From: Cyanobacteria bacterium M_surface_10_m2_119 | GTDB lineage: Bacteria; Cyanobacteriota; Cyanobacteriia; PCC-6307; Cyanobiaceae | NCBI GenBank assembly: GCA_016882525.1 | Contig: VGPU01000015.1 | Span: 1 to 48,798, forward strand | Direction of reading: 5' to 3' | Length of the DNA: 48,798 bases | Shown here: positions 11,176 through 21,932 of the stretch, one piece after another | How the letters are laid out: each line of letters opens with the position of its first letter | How positions within the stretch are numbered: the stretch's first letter is position 1 | Program-made: the position numbers and the translations under genes | Notes under the pieces: model-generated | Database searches by the model: none | What the model saw: only the letters and a program-made list of their open reading frames with translations | What the model was told of the DNA's origin: nothing

Positions 11176-13020
11176 ATGGCTGAGGCAGCCGTGCTGGTGT
11201 GTGGTCTCGGGGCCCTGGGGCAGGCCTGTCTCCAGCGGTTGCTCAGCTTTCGGGTGCCCCTGCGCCGTCTCGACCTGCGGGCGCCCAGCTGGCGTGATCC
11301 AGCCCTGGAGCAGGCCCTGGCCCCGCTGCTGATTCTCGGCGACATGCGCCTGCCGCACGTGCTGCAGCGGGCTGGCGTTGCCCAGGCCCGGGCCGTGCTG
11401 CTGCTGAGTTCCGAGGGCACGGTGAACGTGGAGGCGGCCCTGCAGGTCCGCCTGCTCAATCCCCGGGCCGAGATCGTGGTGCGCTCCAGCAGTCGCCAGG
11501 CCGATCTGGGGGCCCTGCTGGAGGAGCGTCTCCCCGGCGTGGCCGTGGTCGATCCGGTGCTGCTCTGTGCCGGGGCGATCACCTCGGCCCTGCGGCCTGA
11601 ATCGATCCCGGCCAGTTTCGAGGCCCAGGGCCTGCCGTTCCAGATCGTCGCGCAGCGCTGGGAGGACCATCGCTTCCAGCGGCCCCTGCGTCCCCGTCTG
11701 GAGCAGCCTTCCGACCAGCCCCTGCTGGTGATGCCCCGCTCCCTGCTGCCCCGGGGCGATTCCAGGGAGGGTGGGTGCGCACGCTTTGGCCGACGGCCCT
11801 GGATGCGGTTCCGTCTTGATCGTTCCCAGCGCCGCGTGCTGGGTGCCCTGGCGCTGCTGTTCGCCCTGGCCATGGTGGGGGTGCGTCTGTTCGCGGCTGC
11901 GAGTGGTTGGCAGCAGGGGGTCTTCGTCACCCTGGCATTGCTCAAGGGGGAATACGTCGATCCGGTGAACCTGCTGCTGCTCCAGGGCGCCGGCCTGGCC
12001 TCTGCCAGCGGCTGGTTGATCGGCGGCACACTGCTCTATTCGTTGGTGGGCACCCTGCTCACCTCCGCCCTGGTGGCGGTGATCCTGGAGCGCCTGTTGC
12101 GCGACCGCCTCGGGCGCGGCAGGCCCCGGCTGCCCCGCGCCGGGGGACGGCTGATTCTCCTGGTGGAGGGCGCGGGGCTGGGCGAGCGGGTGGCCCAGCT
12201 GCTTCAGCGGGAGGGACGCACCGTGCTGCGGGTCGGGGGGCAGCTCAGCGGCGCTGTCCCCCAGGGTGGCCTTTGGGTGGAGGATCTTGCTGCAGCCCAC
12301 AAGGTGCTGGATGGCCGGCCCGTCCGCGCCGTGGGTCTGCTCTCCGGCGACCTGCTCGCCAACCTGCAGCTGGCCCTGAGCCTGCAGCAGCGCTGGCCGG
12401 CGGCTCGCATCGCCATGCTCGCCCACGCCTTCGGCGGTGCCGAGCAGCTGGGGGAGCTGCTCGGCGGTGTGGCGGTGATCTCGGCCATGGATCTGGTCGC
12501 CGACGCCATGGTGGCCACGGCCTTCGGCGAGCGGATCGAGGCGGTGCTGCGGCTGCGGGGCACCAATCTCCTGCAGGTGCGCTACCGGATCGATGAAGCG
12601 GACACCCTCTGCGGTCGCACGATCGCCCGGCTGGAAAACGGCTACGCCCTCTCGGTGGTCGCCCTGTGGCGGCCTCGGCGGGGCGATCCCCAGGCCATGC
12701 CCCGCCTCGACACCGTGGTGGCACCGGGTGATCAGCTGGTGGTGCTCGCCACCGCCGACAGCCTGCGCCGGGTTGAGCTGGGGGAGGCCTCGCCTCCGGG
12801 GTGCCGGCTGCGCCTGCGCTTCGGCGGTGCCCCCCAGGATGCCCGCCGTTTCGAGGCCCAGCAGAGCCTGGCCCGCTGGCTCGGTTGCCTGCCCGCCGAC
12901 GTGGCGGGTCTGCTGGATGGCCGGGAGCATCGCTCCCCCCCGATTGATGCCGATCTCTGCGATCTGCTGATTGCTGATCTGCGCCGACAGAGTGTGGTCT
13001 GTGAGGTGGAGCCGGCCTGA
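11176..13020 (+). CDS. Membrane protein with two RCK/TrkA-N domains flanking a short membrane segment
   Basis: A 614-residue protein in the order RCK, membrane segment, RCK, TrkA-C-like. The N-terminus reads VLVCGLGALGQACLQRLL (GxGxxG at residues 10-15) with VEAALQVRLLNPRAEIVVRSSS, an RCK NAD-binding fold. Hydrophobic helices lie at about 220-240 and 278-303. A second Rossmann unit, RLILLVEGAGLGERV, begins near 325 and a TrkA-C-like VVAPGDQLVVLAT follows. Between the helices I find no TVGYG-type potassium filter, so it may be a channel-like sensor or need a partner pore. ATG 11176 is preferred; the upstream extension to 11092 is not conserved in character. Confidence 0.72.
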   Translation: MAEAAVLVCGLGALGQACLQRLLSFRVPLRRLDLRAPSWRDPALEQALAPLLILGDMRLPHVLQRAGVAQARAVLLLSSEGTVNVEAALQVRLLNPRAEIVVRSSSRQADLGALLEERLPGVAVVDPVLLCAGAITSALRPESIPASFEAQGLPFQIVAQRWEDHRFQRPLRPRLEQPSDQPLLVMPRSLLPRGDSREGGCARFGRRPWMRFRLDRSQRRVLGALALLFALAMVGVRLFAAASGWQQGVFVTLALLKGEYVDPVNLLLLQGAGLASASGWLIGGTLLYSLVGTLLTSALVAVILERLLRDRLGRGRPRLPRAGGRLILLVEGAGLGERVAQLLQREGRTVLRVGGQLSGAVPQGGLWVEDLAAAHKVLDGRPVRAVGLLSGDLLANLQLALSLQQRWPAARIAMLAHAFGGAEQLGELLGGVAVISAMDLVADAMVATAFGERIEAVLRLRGTNLLQVRYRIDEADTLCGRTIARLENGYALSVVALWRPRRGDPQAMPRLDTVVAPGDQLVVLATADSLRRVELGEASPPGCRLRLRFGGAPQDARRFEAQQSLARWLGCLPADVAGLLDGREHRSPPIDADLCDLLIADLRRQSVVCEVEPA

Positions 13021-13059
13021 AGGGCCGGCATGGGCTGAAATCTTTACTAAGAGATCTGT

Positions 13060-13075
13060 CGGGGGCTCGCCCCCG
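13060..13075. other. GC hairpin in the leader of the pyrF-pyrE fusion
   Basis: CGGGGGC and GCCCCCG pair perfectly around TC, 33 bases before the ATG at 13108 and 40 bases after the preceding stop. There is no T-run, so it is not a classic intrinsic terminator. It may separate the two genes or act in the leader. Just upstream (13039-13056) is an AT-rich patch that could hold the promoter. Confidence 0.4.
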
Positions 13076-13107
13076 GCCCGAGCGCTCGCCTAGCAACGAG
13101 GCCAGGC

Positions 13108-14604
13108 ATGAACCGCGGGCGGCCGCCGGGAATGGGCTTCTTCATCCAGCTCACCGATGCGATTGCTGCGCGCCAATCCCTGCTGGTGACCGGGCTCGAC
13201 CCCAACCCGGAGATGCTCCAGAGCTGGGCGGCCCGGCGCGGCCTGGCCGGGCGCTCCTTCCTCAGCCAGGCCCGCCACTGGATCAAGGCGGTGATCGAAG
13301 CCACCGCACCCCACGTGTGCGCCTACAAGCCCAGTCTGGGTTTCTACCAGGCCCTGGGGCCTGTGGGGTTGGAGCTGCTGCTCGAGGTGCGCGATCTGGT
13401 GCCGCGGGAGCTGCCCCTGATCATTGACGCCAAGCACGGCGATCTCAACTCCTCCTCGGCCCTGGCCCAGTACCTGTTCAAGGAGCTGGGCGCCGATGCG
13501 GTGACCCTCTCCCCCCTGGCGGGCCAGGACATCGCCGCTCCCTTTCTGCTCTACCCCGGCAAGGCGGTGGTGATGACCTGCCACAGCTCCAACCAGGCGG
13601 CCCGGGTGATCCAGCACTTCCCAAGTGAGCAGGACCCCCTCTACGTGCGCATCGTGCGCGAGACCCAGCTCTGGGCCACCCCCGAGCAGCTGCTGCTGGA
13701 GGTGGGCACCAGCGATCCCCAGGTGCTGGCCCGCGTGCGCGCTGAAGCCCCCGAGCGCTTCCTGATCCTGCGCAGTCTCTGGGGGGAGGAGGAGCGGCTC
13801 GACGCCATGCTCCAGGCCGGTTTCACGGCGGCGGGTGACGGCCTGCTTCTGCCCCTCCCCCAGAACCTGCTGGTGGAGGACGACATCGCCGAGCGGGCCG
13901 CGGCCCTGCGCCGGCAGATCAGTGACAGCCGCGAGGCATGGCTGGCCCAGCAGCAGCTGGAGGGGAGCTGTGCGCTCTGGCAGGCACCGCCGGACCGGGA
14001 TCCGATGGATCAGCTGATCCTCGATTTGTTTGACATCGGCTGCCTGCTGTTCGGCGAGTACGTGCAGGCCTCCGGAGCGGTCTTCAACTACTACGTGGAT
14101 CTGCGCCAGATCATCTCCGACCCCAACCTCTTCCATCGGGTGCTGCAGGCCTATGCCGGTGCCATGGCGGAGCTGGCCTTCGACCGCATTGCCGGCATCC
14201 CCTATGGCTCCCTGCCCACCGCCACGGGCCTCTCGCTGCTGCTGCACAAGCCCCTGATCTACCCCCGCAAGGAGGTGAAGGCCCATGGCGCACGGCGGCT
14301 GATCGAGGGCGACTTCGAGGAGGGCGATCTGGTGGTGGTGGTCGACGACATCCTGATCACCGGCGGCAGTGTGCTGGAGGGCATCGCCAAGCTGGAGAGT
14401 TCCGGCCTGGCGGTGCAGGACGTGGTGGTGTTCATCGACCACGGCGGCGACCACGACCGCCATGCCCGGGAGCGGCTGGCGGCCGCCGGCTACCGCTGCC
14501 ATGCCGTGCTCGACATCGGCCGCATCACCGCGGTGCTGCACCGTGCCGGCCGCTTGAGTGATGCCCAGGCCGCCACGCTGTTGCCCGGCGGCACCCTCGG
14601 CTAG
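13108..14604 (+). CDS. pyrFE: Bifunctional orotidine-5'-phosphate decarboxylase / orotate phosphoribosyltransferase
   Basis: A 498-residue fusion that performs the last two steps of UMP synthesis. The N-terminal half is OMP decarboxylase: [13 protein letters not shown], then [12 protein letters not shown], where Asp107, Lys109 and Asp112 are the catalytic DxKxxD set, then LSPLAGQD. The C-terminal half is [32 protein letters not shown], and [17 protein letters not shown] at about 409-425, the PRPP-binding loop. The order decarboxylase then transferase is the reverse of animal UMPS and is known in cyanobacteria. ATG 13108 has a GAGG ribosome site 8 bases upstream; ATG 13132 (MGFFIQL) is the alternative. 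Confidence 0.93.
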   Translation: MNRGRPPGMGFFIQLTDAIAARQSLLVTGLDPNPEMLQSWAARRGLAGRSFLSQARHWIKAVIEATAPHVCAYKPSLGFYQALGPVGLELLLEVRDLVPRELPLIIDAKHGDLNSSSALAQYLFKELGADAVTLSPLAGQDIAAPFLLYPGKAVVMTCHSSNQAARVIQHFPSEQDPLYVRIVRETQLWATPEQLLLEVGTSDPQVLARVRAEAPERFLILRSLWGEEERLDAMLQAGFTAAGDGLLLPLPQNLLVEDDIAERAAALRRQISDSREAWLAQQQLEGSCALWQAPPDRDPMDQLILDLFDIGCLLFGEYVQASGAVFNYYVDLRQIISDPNLFHRVLQAYAGAMAELAFDRIAGIPYGSLPTATGLSLLLHKPLIYPRKEVKAHGARRLIEGDFEEGDLVVVVDDILITGGSVLEGIAKLESSGLAVQDVVVFIDHGGDHDRHARERLAAAGYRCHAVLDIGRITAVLHRAGRLSDAQAATLLPGGTLG

Positions 14605-14651
14605 CGGCCAGGTGGGCTAGGACGGCAGCATCTGACCGGCCGTGCCGTTCC

Positions 14652-17600
14652 GTGAGGTCGTTCTCCGAGCCCTTCCTGCGCCGGCCGGTGCTCACCCTTG
14701 TGGTGACGGTGCTGATGCTGCTGGGCGGGCTGATCTGTCTTCCCCAGCTGGAGGTGGAGAACCTGCCCGCCATCGCCCCCAGCCGGGTGTCGGTGCGGGC
14801 CACCTACCCCGGTGCCAGCCCCGAGGTGGTGGAACAGGGGGTGACGGCCCTGTTGGAGAAGCAGCTCAACGGGGTGGAGCGCCTTGATCAGATCCGCTCG
14901 GTGAGTGCGGCCGGCAGCAGCGCCATCAACCTCACCTTCACGGGTGGCGATCCGGAGATCAACCAGATCAACACCCAGAACGAGGTGGCGGTGGTGCAGC
15001 GCCAGCTGCCGGGGCCCGTTGCCCGCTTCGGTGTGCAGGTGCGGCGCAGTTCCGACGACCTGCTGATGGTGCTGAGCTTCAGCGCTGACCGGGCCACCTA
15101 CAGCGACACGTTTCTGAGTGGCTGGGTGGACCAGGTGGTGCGCGACCGCCTCCAGCGGGTGCCCGGGGTGGGCAACGTCACCATCTCCGGGGGCAGCAGC
15201 CTGGCCTTTCGGCTCTGGCTCGATCCCCAGCGGCTGCAGGAACGGAACATCACCCTGGCGGAGGTGCGCGATGCCCTGGAGGGCCAGAACGTGCTGGCGG
15301 CCCTGGGTCAGCTCGGGGATGCCCCCAGCCCGCCGGGCCAGGAGCTCACCCTGCCCCTGCGCATGGAGGGCCGCCTGCGCTCCCCGGCTGAATTCGAGCA
15401 GCTGGTGGTGGCGCGCTCCGAGGCGGGGGGCGTCACCCTGCTGCGGGATGTGGGCCGGGTGGAACTGGGCACCGAGAGCTACGACACCGTGGCGACCAAT
15501 CTCCAGGGGGACGCGGTGGTGGCCGTGGTCGTCTTCCAGCGCGATGGCAGCAATGCCCTGGCCGTGAGTGGGGCGGTGAACCGAGCTCTGGAGGAGCTCG
15601 CCCCCCAGTTCCCGCCGGGGGTGGATCTGCAGCTGATCGTGGATGAGGCCGACTTCGTGCGCGGCAGCATCGACGCCACCGTGGCCAGCCTGCGCGATGC
15701 CGTACTGCTGGTGTTTCTCTCCCTGCTGCTGGGGCTGGGCAACCTGCGCCTGGCCCTGATCACCGCGGTGGCGGTGCCGGTGGCCCTGGTCGGGGCCCTG
15801 ATCGTGCTCCAGCTCACCGGCCAGTCGATCAACAGCCTCACCCTGTTCGGCATGGTGCTGGCCACGGGCTTGGTGGTCGACGATGCGATCGTGGTGAGTG
15901 AGGACATCGGCCGGCGGCTGGAGCAGGGCACCCCACCCCTGCGGGCCGCGCGCGAGGCCATGGCCGAACTGGGGAGCGCGGTGGTGGCCACCTCCCTGGT
16001 GCTGGTCTCGGTGTTCGTGCCCGTGCTGGGGATGGGGGGAAGCGCTGGCCGCCTCTATGCGCCGATCGCGATCACGATCAGCGCCACCATCGCCTTCTCC
16101 ACCTTCAACGCTCTCACCTTCACGCCGATGGCCGCCAGCCGTCTGCTCGAGATGGAGCGGCCTCAGCCCGGCTGGTTGCTGCGCTGGATCGATCCCCCCC
16201 GGCGCTGGCTGGAATCCCTGGAGGGTCCCTACAGCCGCCTGCTGGAGCGCACCATGGGCATGCGCCGGAGGGTGGTGGCGCTCCTGCTGCTGGGGTTGCT
16301 GCTCACCGGCCTGGCCCTGGAGCAGCGGCCCCGGGCGTTCATCCCCCAGGAGGACAACGGCCAGTTGCGCGGCGTGGTGATCCTGCCCGATGGCCTCGGC
16401 CTGCAGCCGACGGCCGCGGTGCTGGAGCAGGTGCGCCAGGTGGTCGCCGCTGAGCCGTTGATCACCCGGGCCAACTTCTACGCCGGACGTTCCTTCGGCG
16501 ACAGCAGCCCGAACAAGGGCATCTTCTATCTGCGCCTGGCCCCGATCGAGGAGCGCCGCAGCGCCGAGCAGAGCACGGAAGCCGTGGCCGGGCGCCTGAG
16601 CGCCGAGCTGCGCCGCCGCGTGAAGGGGGCGGTGGTGCAGCTCAGTCAGGCCCCCTCCGTGAGGGGCTTCAGCGCTGAAGGGGGCCTGGAGCTGGAGCTG
16701 CTCGACAGCAGCGGCGGTCAGCTTAGCCTCGATGCCTTCGTGCAGGAGGCCCAGGAGTTCATCGCCGCGGCCCAGGCCACGGGTGCCTTCGAGCGGGTGT
16801 CGACCCGGTTCACCGCCAGTGCCCCCCAGCTGCAGCTGGTGCCCGACCGGCTGCAGCTGGCCTCCCAGGGGGTTGACCTGTCCACGGTGGTCGACACCCT
16901 CGGTGCCGCCTTCGGCAGCGACTACGTGAACGACAGCTTTGAGAGCGAGCAGGTGCGCAAGGTGATCCTGCAGCTCGATGGCGCCGGCCGCCGCGACCGG
17001 GAGGATCTGCTCGCCCTGCCGGTGCGCAGCCGCGATGGCCGCTTGATTCCCTTGGCCCAACTGGTGCGGGTGGAGCAGGGCAGTGGCCCCACCAGCATCA
17101 ACCGCACCCGCCTGGAGCGGGCCATCAGCATCCGCGCCGTGCCGAAGGCGGGGGTGAGCAGCGGCCAGGCGATGGCGCTGCTGGAGCAGGTGCAGCGGCA
17201 GCGGGGCAGTGTGAGCACCGAGCTGGAGTGGGCCGGACTGGCGAGGGAGGAGGCGCGGGCCGGCGGCAGCAACGGGCTCACCTTCGCCCTGGCCGTGCTG
17301 GTCACCCTGCTGGTGCTGGCCGGCCTCTACAACAACTTCATCGATCCCTTCATCATCCTGGTGACGGTGCCCCTTGCCCTGCTGGGGGCCCTCATCGGCC
17401 TGGCGGCCCGGGGGATCCCCCTCGACGTCTATGGCCAGATGGGGCTGTTGGTGCTGGTGAGCCTGGCGGCCAAGAACGGCATCCTGATCGTGGAATTCGC
17501 CAACCAGCGCCTGGCGGAGGGTGTACCCCTGGATGCGGCGATCCGGGATGCGGCCCGGGCGCGCCTGCGGCCGATCCTGCTCACCGCCATCTCTTCCCTG

Positions 17601-17795
17601 GCGGGCTTCGTGCCCCTGGTGCTGGCCACCGGCTTCGGCTCCGGCAGCCGGGTGAGCATCGGCACCGTGGTGTTCGCGGGTCTGCTGGTGGCCACCCTGC
17701 TCAGCCTGTTCGTGGTGCCGGTGCTGTTCCGGATCGTGAAGGGCTGGGAACTGCGGGTGTTCAACCGCCAGACCGCCGATGGTCGTCATGGCTGA
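14652..17795 (+). CDS. RND-family efflux transporter, inner-membrane pump subunit
   Basis: A 1047-residue AcrB/HAE1-type proton-driven pump. It begins [19 protein letters not shown], the first membrane helix, followed by [20 protein letters not shown] of the porter domain. [14 protein letters not shown] (about 405-418) carries the paired Asp of helix 4 used in proton relay. The second half repeats the pattern with [21 protein letters not shown] and [18 protein letters not shown]. No membrane-fusion or outer-membrane partner lies beside it, so it is an orphan and the substrate is unknown. The start is GTG 14652, which gives the expected short cytoplasmic tail. Its 3' end overlaps the convergent K+ channel gene by 35 bases. 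Confidence 0.92.
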   Translation: MRSFSEPFLRRPVLTLVVTVLMLLGGLICLPQLEVENLPAIAPSRVSVRATYPGASPEVVEQGVTALLEKQLNGVERLDQIRSVSAAGSSAINLTFTGGDPEINQINTQNEVAVVQRQLPGPVARFGVQVRRSSDDLLMVLSFSADRATYSDTFLSGWVDQVVRDRLQRVPGVGNVTISGGSSLAFRLWLDPQRLQERNITLAEVRDALEGQNVLAALGQLGDAPSPPGQELTLPLRMEGRLRSPAEFEQLVVARSEAGGVTLLRDVGRVELGTESYDTVATNLQGDAVVAVVVFQRDGSNALAVSGAVNRALEELAPQFPPGVDLQLIVDEADFVRGSIDATVASLRDAVLLVFLSLLLGLGNLRLALITAVAVPVALVGALIVLQLTGQSINSLTLFGMVLATGLVVDDAIVVSEDIGRRLEQGTPPLRAAREAMAELGSAVVATSLVLVSVFVPVLGMGGSAGRLYAPIAITISATIAFSTFNALTFTPMAASRLLEMERPQPGWLLRWIDPPRRWLESLEGPYSRLLERTMGMRRRVVALLLLGLLLTGLALEQRPRAFIPQEDNGQLRGVVILPDGLGLQPTAAVLEQVRQVVAAEPLITRANFYAGRSFGDSSPNKGIFYLRLAPIEERRSAEQSTEAVAGRLSAELRRRVKGAVVQLSQAPSVRGFSAEGGLELELLDSSGGQLSLDAFVQEAQEFIAAAQATGAFERVSTRFTASAPQLQLVPDRLQLASQGVDLSTVVDTLGAAFGSDYVNDSFESEQVRKVILQLDGAGRRDREDLLALPVRSRDGRLIPLAQLVRVEQGSGPTSINRTRLERAISIRAVPKAGVSSGQAMALLEQVQRQRGSVSTELEWAGLAREEARAGGSNGLTFALAVLVTLLVLAGLYNNFIDPFIILVTVPLALLGALIGLAARGIPLDVYGQMGLLVLVSLAAKNGILIVEFANQRLAEGVPLDAAIRDAARARLRPILLTAISSLAGFVPLVLATGFGSGSRVSIGTVVFAGLLVATLLSLFVVPVLFRIVKGWELRVFNRQTADGRHG

Positions 17796-18522
17796 AGCGG
17801 CTGATCAGCAGACCCAAAACCACGGTGAGATAGGTCGTGCCTGCCACGGCGATCGCCACGCTGATCATCTGGGCCAGGGGTGTGAGCGGGGCCACATCGC
17901 CGTAGCCGGTGGTGGTGAGGGTGACGAAGGCGTAATAGTTGAGGCGTACGAAGTTCAGCCCCCACACCGGACCGCTCAGGGGTTGCCCCGGAGCGCCGAC
18001 GGCGCTGCTCTCAAAGCTCCCCGGCACGATGGTCTCGAGGGCTGAGCACAGCAGGCCGCCGCTGAGCCCGAGCATCAGGTAGCCGGCCAGGGCACCGCGC
18101 ATCACATCGCTGCCCACTTCCCGCTCCTGGGCGAGGGCCTCGATCAGGCGGATCGCACTCCACACGCTGAACAGGGTCCAGAGGCCGAGCAGGGGAATGC
18201 CCGTTCCCTTCAGCTCCACTGGCGTGAGGTACCAGATCAGGCTGGAGGCCAGGGCGGCCACCCCGGATATGCGGTAGAGCAGCTTGGGCATCACCCCCCG
18301 CCCCATGCTGCTGTGCACCGGGCTGAAGGCCCGCAGCATCACCCCCCCGAGCAGGAGGTAGCCCAGGGATGACAGCCGGCTCCAGGGTGCCGGCAGGGTG
18401 AAGCTCACCAGCACGCCGATGCAGATGGTGAGCAGCAGCCGGTAGCTCCTGCCCCGGTGGTGGCTGCCTGGCGGGCGCTGGTGCGCGGGGGGGCGGTGGT
18501 GGTCGGGGTGCGCGGTGTTCAC
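17761..18522 (-). CDS. Potassium channel-like ion channel, six membrane helices
   Basis: A 253-residue membrane protein with a His/Pro-rich soluble start (residues 1-27), then about six hydrophobic segments. The pore helix and filter are [17 protein letters not shown], with TTGYGD at 204-209, the classic K+ selectivity signature. The last helix is [23 protein letters not shown]. There is no RCK or cyclic-nucleotide domain. Start GTG 18522 overlaps the TGA of the SDR gene (GTGA), so it belongs to the run below chlL. Function is inferred as K+ flux across the inner or thylakoid membrane. Confidence 0.82.
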   Translation of the reverse strand: MNTAHPDHHRPPAHQRPPGSHHRGRSYRLLLTICIGVLVSFTLPAPWSRLSSLGYLLLGGVMLRAFSPVHSSMGRGVMPKLLYRISGVAALASSLIWYLTPVELKGTGIPLLGLWTLFSVWSAIRLIEALAQEREVGSDVMRGALAGYLMLGLSGGLLCSALETIVPGSFESSAVGAPGQPLSGPVWGLNFVRLNYYAFVTLTTTGYGDVAPLTPLAQMISVAIAVAGTTYLTVVLGLLISRFSHDDHRRSGG

Positions 18523-19247
18523 TGTTCCAGCTGACAGCTCACATTGAACTCAAACGGCACGGCGCTGGCCGGGAGCGCCAGCAGGTGGCTGACGCTCGCT
18601 GCCAGATCCTCCGGCTGGGTCATGGCCTCCCGGGGCAGGGCTGTCACGGCCGCGGCCATGGTTGTGTTCACCCAGCTGGGGCAGACCGCCGTGACGCGGA
18701 TGCCGGCGGTCCAGCCCTCGTTCCGCATGGTCTGGCAAAGGCCCATCAGGGCGAACTTACTGGCGCTGTAGGCGGCAAGACCCCCCTTCACCCGCTTGCC
18801 GCTCATGGAGACCAGGGTGATCACCCGCCCGTCGCCGCAGGCGAGCAGCTGGGGCCAGGCGGCCCGGCTCAGCCGCCAGGGGCCCAGCAGGTTCACCGCC
18901 AGCAGCTCCTCGATCTCGGCCTGCTCGCCGGGGGCGTAGGTGAGCCCCACCCGCGAGAAGAGCCCGGCGCAGTGCACGACGCCATCCAGGTGGCCGAAGT
19001 GCTCCAGCGCGGCCACCACCCAGCTCTCGGCGCTGTTGGGAGCACTCTCCGGAGCCAGGGCGTCGTAGGGGTGGCGATGCAGCTGGGGCCCATCGCTGTC
19101 GGCCGTCAGCCAGGGGTCGGCCAGCTCGGGCTGGCGCAGCCCCAGGCTCAGGCGGTGGCCGTCGGCCAGCAGGCGCCGGGCGATGGCCTGGCCGATGCCG
19201 CGGCTGGCACCGCTTACGAGCAGGGTGCGGGGGCGGCAGGGGCTCAT
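18519..19247 (-). CDS. Short-chain dehydrogenase/reductase
   Basis: A 242-residue classical SDR. SGASRGIG at 12-19 is the NAD(P)-binding glycine motif; Asn119 (AVNLLG), Ser147/149 (LVSMSGKR), Tyr160 and Lys164 (YSASK) form the catalytic tetrad. VHCAG matches the NNAG region. The substrate is unknown. It is too short and lacks the features of light-dependent protochlorophyllide reductase, although it lies in a gene run below chlL. Its ATG overlaps the TGA of the kinase gene and its TGA overlaps the GTG of the channel gene, so all three are probably cotranslated. Confidence 0.88.
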   Translation of the reverse strand: MSPCRPRTLLVSGASRGIGQAIARRLLADGHRLSLGLRQPELADPWLTADSDGPQLHRHPYDALAPESAPNSAESWVVAALEHFGHLDGVVHCAGLFSRVGLTYAPGEQAEIEELLAVNLLGPWRLSRAAWPQLLACGDGRVITLVSMSGKRVKGGLAAYSASKFALMGLCQTMRNEGWTAGIRVTAVCPSWVNTTMAAAVTALPREAMTQPEDLAASVSHLLALPASAVPFEFNVSCQLEQ

Positions 19248-20854
19248 GGCAACGACGCCAGGCGGGTGATCATCGCGGGCAGGCGGCAGTCTGCAGACTC
19301 CACCTCAACTGTGCGCGCTCGCTCCCAGGCTGTGAGCGGCTCCTGCTGCTGCAGCTGGCGTTGCAGCACGGCCAGGTCGGCATCGGAGGGGTCTCCCCCC
19401 TCCTGCTGGCGGGCTGTGAGCCGTGCCTGCAGCACCGCCGGCGGCGCCAGGCAGCTGAGGATGCGCAGGGGCACGCCGGCGCGGCGGGCGGCCTCGGCCA
19501 TCACCTGGCGATGGCGGAGGCGCAGAAAGGTGGCATCCACGATCACCACAAAGCCTGCGGCCAGCAGGGCCGAAGCGCGCGCGGGCAGGTGCTCCTCAAA
19601 CAGTTCGGCGGTCACGGCTGGCGCATAGGGGTCGCCCTGACGCCCGGCTGGATCGCCGGCGTCGGGGTCCAGATCCCAGAGGCCGAACCAGCGCTTGCGC
19701 TCCACGTCCGAGCGCAGCCAGATCGCCCCCAGGGCGGCGGCCAGGCGGCCGCTCAGGTGCGACTTCCCGGATCCGGAGGGGCCATGGAGCAGCAGCAGGG
19801 CCGGCTGGCCCTGCCGCATGCAGCCCTCGGCCACGGCCAGGTAGGCGGCCCCGGGGCCGTCGTCGCACCAGGGGCCGCTGAGGGCGGCGACCTTGGCGCG
19901 CACCAGGGCCCGATAGCTCATGTACCAGCGCCAGAGCGGCAGGCCGTCGTAGTCGCCGCTTCGTGCCAGCCAGCGGTTCAGCAGGCGGTTGGCCGGCTCC
20001 GGCGCCCCCCGCTCCTCCAGGTCCATCACCAGGAAGGCCATGTCGCTGATCACATCGATCCAGCGCAGGGAGGGGCTGAATTCCAGGCAGTCGAAGACGC
20101 GGATGCGATCGCCTGCCAGCAGCATGTTCCCCAGGTGCAGGTCGCCATGGCACTCCCGCACCCGGCCCTGGGCCAGCCGCTCCGCCATCAGCCCCGCCAG
20201 CTGTGCAAACTGCCCATCGGCCCAGTGGCGCAGCGCCACCAGCCGCTCCTGCTGGTGGGCCGGCAGCCGCGCCTCGAGCACGGCGAGGTTGGCGAGCACC
20301 GGTTGGCGCACGGCCTCCGGCGTGCCGAAGGGGCCTGCAGGATCGGCGATGGCAGCCTGCCGGTGAAAGCGGGCCAGGTCGTCGGCGAGGGTGTCGATGG
20401 CGCTGGTGCTGAGGCCGCCGGCGGCGAGCACAGCCGGCAGCAGGGCCTGCTGGGGGAACTGGCGCATGCGCACGGCGTACTCCAGCACCGCCGGCTGGGG
20501 TCGCCCGCCCAGGGCGCCGGCTTCGATCAGCCGGGGCTTCTCCCGACTGCCGACCACGGCCATCAGGTCGCAGTAGAGATCGCTGCTCAGCCGGCGGTTC
20601 AGGCGCAGTTCCTCGCGGCAATCCTCCAGGCGCCGCTCCAGGGTGGTGAAGTCGAGGAAGCCGAGGTTGACCGGCTTGTGCAGCTTGTAGGCGAAGACGC
20701 CGGTGAGCAGCACCCAGCTGATGTGCGTCTCGACCAGGCCGATGGGCTCCACCACCGGATGGGGCCAGGCTCCGGGCGCCGACCGCAGGGCCTCGATCAG
20801 CTCAGGGCCCGCAGGGTTGCCCGGGGCAGAAGGGGTGGTTGCCGCAGGGCTCAA
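19244..20854 (-). CDS. APH-like phosphotransferase fused to a P-loop kinase
   Basis: A 536-residue two-domain protein. Residues 40-300 resemble the aminoglycoside-phosphotransferase/kinase fold: LHKPVNLGFLDFTTLERR near the start, then CHGDLHLGNMLL (235-246), the catalytic HGDxHxxN loop, and VFDCLEFS in place of the metal-binding Asp motif. Residues 350-536 are a P-loop kinase with LLHGPSGSGKSHLS (358-365) and a lid-like Arg/Gln-rich C-terminus. This pairing is known as a conserved family of unknown substrate. The start is TTG 20854 because no ATG or GTG occurs before the conserved region. It follows chlL by 15 bases. Confidence 0.82.
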   Translation of the reverse strand: MSPAATTPSAPGNPAGPELIEALRSAPGAWPHPVVEPIGLVETHISWVLLTGVFAYKLHKPVNLGFLDFTTLERRLEDCREELRLNRRLSSDLYCDLMAVVGSREKPRLIEAGALGGRPQPAVLEYAVRMRQFPQQALLPAVLAAGGLSTSAIDTLADDLARFHRQAAIADPAGPFGTPEAVRQPVLANLAVLEARLPAHQQERLVALRHWADGQFAQLAGLMAERLAQGRVRECHGDLHLGNMLLAGDRIRVFDCLEFSPSLRWIDVISDMAFLVMDLEERGAPEPANRLLNRWLARSGDYDGLPLWRWYMSYRALVRAKVAALSGPWCDDGPGAAYLAVAEGCMRQGQPALLLLHGPSGSGKSHLSGRLAAALGAIWLRSDVERKRWFGLWDLDPDAGDPAGRQGDPYAPAVTAELFEEHLPARASALLAAGFVVIVDATFLRLRHRQVMAEAARRAGVPLRILSCLAPPAVLQARLTARQQEGGDPSDADLAVLQRQLQQQEPLTAWERARTVEVESADCRLPAMITRLASLP

Positions 20855-20869
20855 GGCGGGGCGCTGGGG

Positions 20870-21901
<1,032 letters not shown>

Positions 21902-21932
21902 CTAACCCGGTCGTTCTGCCGTTCTTCTGGCC

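Noticed and set aside
14601-17789. 1062-residue open frame antisense to the RND pump
   Set aside because: His/Gln/Gly-rich composition typical of a reverse-frame shadow in GC-rich DNA; the plus-strand RND protein explains the region.
18519-19247. Light-dependent protochlorophyllide reductase
   Set aside because: The SDR near chlL is shorter than POR and lacks its extra loop and Cys residues.
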